A stretch of DNA of 64,000 nt from Edaphobacter sp. (GTDB lineage Bacteria; Acidobacteriota; Terriglobia; Terriglobales; Acidobacteriaceae). Where the stretch lies: positions 1 to 64,000 of the forward strand of contig JAOAPB010000086.1 of the NCBI GenBank assembly GCA_025462645.1, read 5' to 3'. A model generated the notes under the pieces. It did no database searches, was not told the origin of the DNA, and was given only the letters and a program-made list of their open reading frames with translations. Of this stretch, positions 57,653 through 64,000 are shown one piece after another; within the stretch, counting starts at the first letter, position 1, and the number at the start of each line of letters is the position of its first letter. A program made the translations under genes and the position numbers.

Positions 57653-57713
57653 ATCTCTTTGTCGCCTTGAAATCTAGAATGGAAGCAGAGCTATAGCTGC
57701 GAGACAAAGAGAT
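57653..57713. promoter_or_regulatory. Inverted repeat in the divergent gap of the rRNA methyltransferase and flavoprotein genes
   Basis: ATCTCTTTGTC (57653-57663) and GACAAAGAGAT (57703-57713) are perfect inverted partners 39 bp apart, with the palindrome AGCTATAGCT (57689-57698) in between. Its location between two divergent starts (57601, 57728) makes an operator or a leader hairpin possible. Confidence 0.4.
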
Positions 57714-57727
57714 AGCAGTGAGGGTGC

Positions 57728-58906
57728 GTGCAAAAGGTTGATGTTGTAGTACTGGGTGGCGGCGCGGCGGGCTTGATGTGTGCGCTGGAGGCAGGGCGGC
57801 GTGGGCGGCGCGTTGTGCTGCTGGATCATGCGGAGCGCGTAGGCAAGAAGATCCTGATCTCCGGCGGCGGGCGCTGCAACTTCACCAATATCCACTGCCG
57901 CGCGGAGAACTTTCTCTCGGAGAACCCTCACTTCGCGAAGTCGGCGCTGGCACGCTTCACGCCCGCCGAGATCATCGCCCTGGTCGAGAAGCATGGCATC
58001 CGCTATCACGAGAAGACTCTAGGCCAGCTCTTCTGCGACCGCTCTGCGATAGACGTCGTCAACATGCTGGAGCGCGAATGCGCTGAGGCTGGGGTGCAGA
58101 TCGTAGTGGGAACGCGAGTAATCTCGGTTGTGCGCGACGGACAGTTCCTGGTCGAGACCACAGGGGGCACGTTTCAAGCTGAAGCCGTTGTAGTGGCGAC
58201 AGGTGGCCTGTCGATCCCAAAGATGGGCGCGACCGATCTCGGCTACAGGCTCGCAGAACAGTTCGGCCTGCGCATCGTGGAGTGTCGTCCGGCGTTGGTT
58301 CCTCTGGTCTTCAACGCAGAGGACCGCGAACAGTGGTGCGATCTCGCGGGGGTCTCCTCTGAAGCAGTAGCCACAGCGGGAGCACGTCGGAGACGACGAG
58401 GCAGCTTTAGGGAGAAGATGTTGGTGACGCATCGCGGACTGAGTGGTCCTGCGGTATTGCAGGTGTCATCCTACTGGCGCGCAGGCGAGACGGTGGAGTT
58501 CGACCTTGCACCCGGGGTAGAGGTGATGGCACCGCTGCTCGCCCGAAATGCACGACGCGATCCCGCCGCTGCCGTACAGACAATACGGGCTGTGCTGCCA
58601 GGCCGCATGGCGGAGCGATGGGTCGCAGTACATGAGCCGAAGGATTGGACGAATGCCTCGCTGGCCGCCATGGAGCAAGAGCTTCACGCGTGGCGGATAA
58701 CACCGGCTGGAACCGAGGGCTACGCCAAGGCAGAGGTGACTGCCGGGGGCGTGGATACTGCGGAACTGGACGCGAAGACGATGGAGAGCAGGAGGGTACC
58801 GGGGCTCTACTTCATCGGCGAAGTAGTGGATGTGACAGGATGGCTGGGCGGATACAACTTCCAGTGGGCGTGGGCCTCGGGTGCGAGCGCGGGGAGAGCG
58901 GTATAG
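57728..58906 (+). CDS. BaiN/HI0933-like NAD(P)/FAD-dependent oxidoreductase
   Basis: A 392-residue flavoprotein. The FAD-binding motif is VDVVVLGGGAAGLMCALEAG, then KILISGGGRCNFTNI (the family signature GGGRCNFTN). The C-terminal GLYFIGEVVDVTGWLGGYNFQWAWASG closes the FAD domain. These features define the HI0933/BaiN group; its members act on varied substrates, and for most the reaction is unknown. GTG 57728 is preceded by GAGGG. Codon use in this gene has more G-rich third positions than its neighbours on the plus strand. Downstream lies the frameshifted exported gene on the other strand. Confidence 0.9.
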   Translation: MQKVDVVVLGGGAAGLMCALEAGRRGRRVVLLDHAERVGKKILISGGGRCNFTNIHCRAENFLSENPHFAKSALARFTPAEIIALVEKHGIRYHEKTLGQLFCDRSAIDVVNMLERECAEAGVQIVVGTRVISVVRDGQFLVETTGGTFQAEAVVVATGGLSIPKMGATDLGYRLAEQFGLRIVECRPALVPLVFNAEDREQWCDLAGVSSEAVATAGARRRRRGSFREKMLVTHRGLSGPAVLQVSSYWRAGETVEFDLAPGVEVMAPLLARNARRDPAAAVQTIRAVLPGRMAERWVAVHEPKDWTNASLAAMEQELHAWRITPAGTEGYAKAEVTAGGVDTAELDAKTMESRRVPGLYFIGEVVDVTGWLGGYNFQWAWASGASAGRAV

Positions 58907-58932
58907 CGGAATCGCAAGCCTATTCGCAAGCC

Positions 58933-60402
58933 CTATTTAACGATAAGCGTGAGATTGACGCTGCGGGTAAGTCCGGCACAGCTGGCGGAGGCAATGATGG
59001 TATAGGTCCCGACAGGCGTCACCTGAGTTGGAGGTGTCGGGTCGGAGCCGCCTGTACCTGGGATACGACGCCCGGACCCGCAGCCCACGAGGACAATGAG
59101 AGACCCCAGTACGGCGAGTCCTGATAGGCGATGACGGCGTAGCGCCAACAGGCCTAACGGCAGCAGGGCTGCAAGCCAGAGGATGCGAGATTGGGATGGC
59201 GAGGAAGAGGATGCGGTTGTAGTCCCGGTGAGGACCGTGACAGAGATCGTCCTTATGCTGTCCAGCGAGACTGTGTCGGGTGTAACCGTGCAGGTCGCAT
59301 TGGCTGGAGCCCCGGTGCAGGTAAATGTGGCGGCTGCGCTGCCGGGAGTAGACGCCGCTGGGGTGAGGAGCAGCGGGAAGACAGCGGACTGTCCGGAGTT
59401 GATGGTGACGGTGGTGTCACCGTTCTTCTCCAGGGTGAAGCCCACGGCGGTTCCAGTGAGTCGCAAGACATGCGGCGAATTGGGAGCGTCGTCGACGATG
59501 GTGAGAGCACCCGTTCGCAAGCCTCCAGCGACCGGGGTAAAGATCAGTTGCATGGTGCAGGCGGAGTTGGCCGCGAGGATCGCGTTCGGCCCGGATGGGC
59601 AGGTATTGGTGCCGGGCGCGATGGCGAAGTCGCCGGTGAGGGTAGTGCTGGTGAGGGTAAGTGGAAAGTTATCGTTGTTTGTGAGCGTTACGATCTGGGA
59701 AAGTACGTTGACGCCGATGCCGGTAACCGGGAAGTTGAGCGTAAAGAGAGGGGACAGCGAGACACCGGGTGGTGCTGTACCGATGCCGGTAAGCGTGACG
59801 TTTTGCGTGCGACCATACTCATCTGAGACCGCGAGCAGTCCCGTAGTCGGGCCAAGACTCTTCGGCTGAAAGGATACGACAATGGAGCAGCTGGAGTGCG
59901 CGTTGAGCGAGGCCCCGCAGGAGTTGACCGCAATGAAGTCGCCGCTGAGGATCTGCGCGGCGATGAGGCTGAGCGCAACGTCGCCCGAGTTTGTAAGTGT
60001 GACGACCTGAGCGGCACTCGAGGTGCCGAGTTGTTGTGGCGCGAAGGCCAGGCTCGAGGGCGAGAGAGCGTCCGTAGCCGGTGACGTTCCGATTCCCATG
60101 AGCGAGGCGATCTGGGTACCGGCATCGTCGGTGATGGTGAAGGTTCCGGTTCGGGTTCCAGATGTCGTGGGAGTGAAGACGACGGAGACGGTGCAGCCGG
60201 TGCTGGAAGCCAGCGTGGAGCCACAGGTATTGGCAATGAGCTTAAAGTCTCCCGTAACGGATGGCGTCTGTAGTGAGAGAGTGGCGCCGCCGGTGTTCGA
60301 GATGGTGATGTTCTGCCTGGCGCTTGTGGCGTTGATGCTGGTCGCAGAGAAGGAGAGGTTCAGGGGGGTCAAGATAATAGCCCCGGCTGGAGTGCCTGTG
60401 CG
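58933..60402 (-). pseudogene. C-terminal part of a frameshifted exported Hydin-repeat protein
   Basis: The reading frame ends at 58933 and continues left to right in protein order from the neighbouring frame at 60369-63581. It holds several ~100-residue immunoglobulin-like repeats with the linker pattern GT-x-P-x3-LSP-x2-L-x-F (for example TGTPAGAIILTPLNLSFSAT, GIGTSPATDALSPSSLAFAP, GIGTAPPGVSLSP), the choice-of-anchor-D/ASPM-SPD2-Hydin type. Close to the end lie a membrane segment (ILWLAALLPLGLLALRR) and a Gly/Ser-Pro linker before SCAGLTRSVNLTLIVK. It has no start codon and ribosome site of its own that make sense; the frame begins where the upstream frame ends. Best read as one gene split by a net -1 shift near 60400. 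Confidence 0.8.
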
Positions 60403-63400
60403 GTAACCTGTCCACCCGCGACATTGCCAAATACGGTAAGAACGCCGGTACGGCTGCCCATTGCTGTGGGCTCGAAGCGTACCTGAATGGAGCATGTGGA
60501 GCCGACGGCAATAGGCGCTGTGGTGCAGGTGTCGGTCTCTCTAAAATCCTCCGTAGGGGGTTGGACGTTGTCGGTGGCTACTGTGACCCGAGTGATCGTA
60601 AGTGGGGCAGCACCTGTGTTCGTCACCGTAATGGTCTGTTCCGCGCTGGCCGAAGAGACTGCCTGAGAGGCGAAGGTGAGGGACGTGGGGCTGAGCGAGA
60701 TGGCGGGTTGAGCGGCGCTGTTGCTGGCCGTGAGCAAGGGAATCTGCCAAAGACCGCGCCCATAGGTGGCAGCGCGGAGCTCGCCACTACGCCCATCGCC
60801 TGTAATTAGCGCGGGAGCGGCCGAGAGGCTTATAACCGGGGCGTTGGGAAGGCTGGTGCCGTAGACGCTCCAGCAGTTGGCGGTGGAGCAGGTAGTGACC
60901 TGCGCGGTGACGTAGACCCCGGTGTCGAGTGCAACGTAAAGAGTATTGGCATCGTTGGGATCGACGATAACGCTGTTCGCGGGGGCGTTGGGAAGGTTGC
61001 TGCTGATGTCCGTCCAGTGGGTCCCCGCATCGATGGAGCGATACAGATGCGACGCGCTGATCCCGTTGCCGGAGAAGCCCATGATGGTGACATAGACTGT
61101 CTTGCCGGTGGCATCGTGCGGGTCGATAGCGATCGACGAGAGATCGAAGCCGCCGGGATTGAAGACGCTCGAGGCAGCACTGGCGACTGGCGATGCGGCG
61201 AGATCGGTCCATGTGGTCGCGTTGCCTGCGGTGCCGGCAGTAGTGATCGAGAAGAGATGACCACCGAGCGAGCCACCGCCATCGAGAACTCCCGCCATGC
61301 CGGCGTAGATTACCTGAGAGCCGGCGTTCTGCGCGGCAGTAGCCTGACTCAGAGGACCGCCCGCGGCAAGCGAGCGAATAGCTGGGTCCGTGCCGGTGCA
61401 GGCCGCTCCATGAGAGCCGCCGAGCAGCTTGCTGATGGCGTTCGAGGACGACCACAATGTACCGTCGCCGGCAGGTCCGCGCCAGACGCGGCAGGTCCCG
61501 ATGACTGCGTTGGAGCGGTGAGCTGGATCGAGCATCCAGGGAGCATCGATTAGCGAAGCATCACTGCCGACCTGTGCGGAGCCGATGGTGGATGGGCCGG
61601 CGAAGTCCGCAGCCGTGCAGTTAGAGCCATGAGCGCACTGGCGGATACTGACGCCAGCGCCGGTTGAGATATACCAGAGCAAAGAGTCGACGGGGTCGAT
61701 GGCGACAGTTCCGCCTTCACCCGTGGAGAGCTGAGGCCAAGCCGCGGATGACGATGCCGAGGATGTAGCCGCTGTGCCGTTCGCGCCGAGGCCGACCAGC
61801 AGCGTGGCCGGATCTCCGGGATCTTGCGCGAAGCTGACGATCTCTGCCAGAGAGCCCAGGCCGCTGTTGAGATTCTGGAAGTGGGTTGCGTCATCGGCGG
61901 AGCAGGGGGTGGCCTGCTGATTGACACCATCGGTGGAGCGCCAGAGGCCACCGTCGTTGCCGATGAAGAGCAGCGGTTGGGCCGCTGTCGAAAATGTGGC
62001 AACAGCGTGTTGTGCGGGTGCGACCTTGGCGGATGCGGCGCAGCCATTGGTCGCATTCGTTGTATTGCGTAGGTGACAACCGTCGGCAAGCGAGCAGCGG
62101 TAGAGATCGATGGTCCCGGCGTAGAGGAGCGTGTCCTGGCTCGAGCCGCTGGGACCTGAAGATACGGCAGCTAGCGTCAGGTTGTAGTCGGCCTGCGGGA
62201 TGACCGTGCTGCCACTGCCAACCTCCAGCGCAGAGGATGCCAGTTGGTTGCCGAAGGTAAAAGCGTTGGAGCAGCTGTTACTGCCGCCAAGGCGAGAGCA
62301 GGCGTCCTGCCACAGGCCCTGATCGAGATTGTTGCGGTCGACTGTGAGGGCGAAGGTGTCGCCCGTCGTCGGCTGGACGGCCAAAGCTCCGCGAAAGATC
62401 GGGCAGGAGAGACTGCCGGTTGTGTTGGGGCTAGGAGGGCAGGCCGTTATTGTGAGGCCAGCTCCGGGTTGGTTGACCAGGCGCGTCCAGGTGATGCCAT
62501 CGGCTGATTCATAGTAGCCGTGGTAGCGGACGGCTGCATAAAACCGCTGGCGTATGGGATTCCAGACGACTGCGGTTGCCGCATTGCCGCCATGATCTCC
62601 TCCCGAGGAATGAGGCGTCTGCACCACCTGGCCACCGTCCATCAGGACGCCCATACTCCAGGTGACGCCTGCGTCAGTGGAGTAGTACAGGCCCATGACG
62701 CTATTCGTGACGCTCGGCGCGTTAACGAGAACTCCCTCCGCAGCCTGAGACACCGCGGCTACGACGGTGCCTGGGCTGGTGCTGCTCCAGGCAAACCCGG
62801 CGAATCCGAGGCCTACAAAGGAGTGATTCCCGGTGACACCATCTTGTGAACTCCGAATGAGCGTCCATGTCAGTCCGCCGTCCTCGGAGCGTAGAAGACC
62901 GCTGCCGTAGAACGAGTCGGATGCGTCGTTGGGGTCGCCCGTGCCGGCGAGCACGACTCCAGCCTGAACACTGACAGCTCCAATGCTCAGCGATGGAACC
63001 GTCGCGGTCCCGGCGTTGGGGCTGAAGACGGGGAGCGTATCCGTGAGAGGGGTAAAGGTCACACTTCCCGCTGGACCGGCTGCGTTGGTCGACTTCCACA
63101 CACCGCCCCCGGTCGTGCCGAGATAAACGGTATTCCCGGTTGCGTCCGCAGGGTCAATCGCAATAGCAGTGACGCGACCCGTAACGTCTCCATACGCAGC
63201 GCTGGCAACCTGTTCCGGGCCAAGCGGCTGCCACGCCGCGTTCAGACTGGAGAGCCGCGGCAAGACTGCCTGCTGCGCGAGCATCGCCGCATGCTGTTGC
63301 CGGGCAGTGTCCATGGCTCGTGCAGCCGAGACGTTACCGGTAAGTCTGCGGCCTCCGAGAAAATGCTGAGACCGTAAAACAGGCGTAGCTAACCCCACTT

Positions 63401-63581
63401 CATCCGTTGGAGCCATTTGAGAAGAAGTCTGTGCCACCACGCGCACCGAGGCGAACCATATGCAGGAAGCACTAAGCAGAAAAGAGAAAAGAGAGCTGCG
63501 GCTGCCAAAAGACCGAAAACTGCGTGCAGGTTGAGAAGACACGATCAGGCCCATAGCGTGCAGGTTGGGGAGTGCAGACAT
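60369..63581 (-). CDS. N-terminal part of an exported BNR-propeller protein (frameshifted)
   Basis: A ~1070-residue frame with a signal/anchor segment near the start (SLFSFLLSASCIWFASVRVV, processing near VAQ). The body is a multi-bladed beta propeller with BNR/Asp-box-like repeats (GLLRSEDGGLTWTLI, GLYYSTDAGVTWSMG, HLYRSIDAGTHWTDIS, GVWKSTNAAGPAG), as in sortilin-VPS10-like and sialidase-type proteins. It is followed by the start of a Hydin-type repeat (AISLSPTSLTFASQAVSSAS). The frame ends at 60369 with QALQPGLLS, a sequence that makes no sense as a domain end, whereas the other frame continues the repeat. Likely surface or secreted adhesin-like protein. ATG 63581 is used; ATG 63611 is an alternative. 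Confidence 0.82.
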   Translation of the reverse strand: MSALPNLHAMGLIVSSQPARSFRSFGSRSSLFSFLLSASCIWFASVRVVAQTSSQMAPTDEVGLATPVLRSQHFLGGRRLTGNVSAARAMDTARQQHAAMLAQQAVLPRLSSLNAAWQPLGPEQVASAAYGDVTGRVTAIAIDPADATGNTVYLGTTGGGVWKSTNAAGPAGSVTFTPLTDTLPVFSPNAGTATVPSLSIGAVSVQAGVVLAGTGDPNDASDSFYGSGLLRSEDGGLTWTLIRSSQDGVTGNHSFVGLGFAGFAWSSTSPGTVVAAVSQAAEGVLVNAPSVTNSVMGLYYSTDAGVTWSMGVLMDGGQVVQTPHSSGGDHGGNAATAVVWNPIRQRFYAAVRYHGYYESADGITWTRLVNQPGAGLTITACPPSPNTTGSLSCPIFRGALAVQPTTGDTFALTVDRNNLDQGLWQDACSRLGGSNSCSNAFTFGNQLASSALEVGSGSTVIPQADYNLTLAAVSSGPSGSSQDTLLYAGTIDLYRCSLADGCHLRNTTNATNGCAASAKVAPAQHAVATFSTAAQPLLFIGNDGGLWRSTDGVNQQATPCSADDATHFQNLNSGLGSLAEIVSFAQDPGDPATLLVGLGANGTAATSSASSSAAWPQLSTGEGGTVAIDPVDSLLWYISTGAGVSIRQCAHGSNCTAADFAGPSTIGSAQVGSDASLIDAPWMLDPAHRSNAVIGTCRVWRGPAGDGTLWSSSNAISKLLGGSHGAACTGTDPAIRSLAAGGPLSQATAAQNAGSQVIYAGMAGVLDGGGSLGGHLFSITTAGTAGNATTWTDLAASPVASAASSVFNPGGFDLSSIAIDPHDATGKTVYVTIMGFSGNGISASHLYRSIDAGTHWTDISSNLPNAPANSVIVDPNDANTLYVALDTGVYVTAQVTTCSTANCWSVYGTSLPNAPVISLSAAPALITGDGRSGELRAATYGRGLWQIPLLTASNSAAQPAISLSPTSLTFASQAVSSASAEQTITVTNTGAAPLTITRVTVATDNVQPPTEDFRETDTCTTAPIAVGSTCSIQVRFEPTAMGSRTGVLTVFGNVAGGQVTAQALQPGLLS

Positions 63582-63740
63582 CTGATCACGATGCTGCAAG
63601 CTCGCGCGCAATGAGTCAACGCAAGAGCTGGAGAAGAGGGCCTGACGGTTCCAGAAAGGGATGAGAAAACTCTCATCCGCGCCGGATCGCTCTGTTTGCT
63701 ATGGGTCTTGCTGTTAGTCCGGGGCCGCTTCGCTATACCG

Positions 63741-64000
63741 CTAGCAGCGAACGACCTTGGCAGAATCAATCGCGCGTGTGGCATTCCTGGAATCTACTAC
63801 CAGTTTCGATTGCGCCACAATTTCACCATAGTTGTAGATGGAGTGATCGGTAAGGATCAGGACACAGTCAAAACGCTCAAGATCTTCAAGCGGCGTTGAC
63901 TGCATCTGCAGATTGTATTTGCGGCCACTGCTCACAGTGGGAAAGAACGGGTCGTTGTACTGAACCTCAACCCCCAACTGCTGCAACGTCTCTATGATCG
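63741..64000 (-). CDS. C-terminal part of a nucleotide-sugar dehydrogenase, 5' end outside window
   Basis: An open frame that enters from the right edge and stops at TAG 63741-63743. It contains ETLQQLGVEVQYNDPFFP, RFDCVLILTDHSIYNY and IVAQSKLVVDSRNATRAID, the C-terminal UDP-binding domain of UDP-glucose/UDP-GlcNAc/ManNAc 6-dehydrogenases (WbpA, TviB, WecC-like), which oxidise the C6 of UDP-sugars to uronic acids. The catalytic Cys and the Rossmann N-terminus lie outside. It fits a polysaccharide gene cluster continuing to the right. The short region 63582-63740 before it holds no gene I can support. Confidence 0.88.
   Translation of the reverse strand, partial: IIETLQQLGVEVQYNDPFFPTVSSGRKYNLQMQSTPLEDLERFDCVLILTDHSIYNYGEIVAQSKLVVDSRNATRAIDSAKVVRC

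Overview
The window looks like a chromosomal segment of an Acidobacteriota genome of the Terriglobia type (Granulicella/Edaphobacter/Terriglobus-like). The pointers are high GC coding DNA with strong C/G third-position bias, a very large Oar-like TonB-dependent receptor with an N-terminal carboxypeptidase-regulatory domain, a long exported protein with a BNR propeller followed by Hydin/choice-of-anchor-D-like repeats, many exported hypotheticals, and dispersed GTCATCCTGAGC-type intergenic repeats. This assignment is inference from protein style, not from a marker gene. No rRNA, tRNA, CRISPR array or intact transposase was seen.

Layout. 1-3.6 kb: 5' part of an M28 peptidase, a small CxxC protein, a quinone-oxidoreductase-like MDR enzyme and mutY. 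3.6-8.7 kb: two inverted copies of a ~460 bp element with terminal inverted repeats and CTAG ends, enclosing frr, a small basic protein, a GT39-like membrane protein and lipA. 8.7-16.9 kb: molybdopterin oxidoreductase, small membrane protein, AraC regulator, TMEM175-like channel, SnoaL-like and MBL-fold exported proteins, a YdeI-like protein and an L,D-transpeptidase. 17-25.7 kb: polytopic membrane protein, DUF2251-like protein, a C-terminal remnant of a glutaminyl cyclotransferase, a cysteine synthase family protein, NT5C-like nucleotidase, zinc-ribbon coiled-coil protein, a pseudokinase-SPOR protein, an EmrB-type exporter with a suggestive leader, and a cytochrome c. 25.8-34.6 kb: GH35 beta-galactosidase, a third and diverged copy of the repeat core, a porin-like barrel, aldo/keto reductase, ATP-dependent DNA ligase and acyltransferase 3.

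34.8-47.2 kb: prfA and prmC (separated by two exported proteins), the TonB receptor with a clear sigma70-like promoter and a strong terminator, a DUF4440 protein, and a divergent pair of an FAD oxidoreductase and a GT39-like membrane protein. 47.3-52.1 kb: a protein-quality pair, clpB and hsp20, both on the minus strand and each followed by its own terminator, then a GT4 glycosyltransferase. 52.1-64 kb: dispersed repeats, a PEP-CTERM protein next to a large lamin-tail/EEP secreted nuclease, an RlmI-like rRNA methyltransferase divergent from a BaiN-like flavoprotein, a very long exported BNR/Hydin-type gene broken by a frameshift, and the C-terminal end of a nucleotide-sugar dehydrogenase running off the right edge.

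The most unusual signal is the repeat family at 3565-4026 (minus), 8289-8743 (plus) and, diverged and without ends, 28056-28320. It combines terminal inverted repeats, a two-way intrinsic-terminator-like hairpin, a pair of ~31 bp direct repeats and a C7G6 palindrome. It resembles a non-autonomous transposable element (MITE) that carries a conserved structured core. One copy ends two bases from the mutY start codon.
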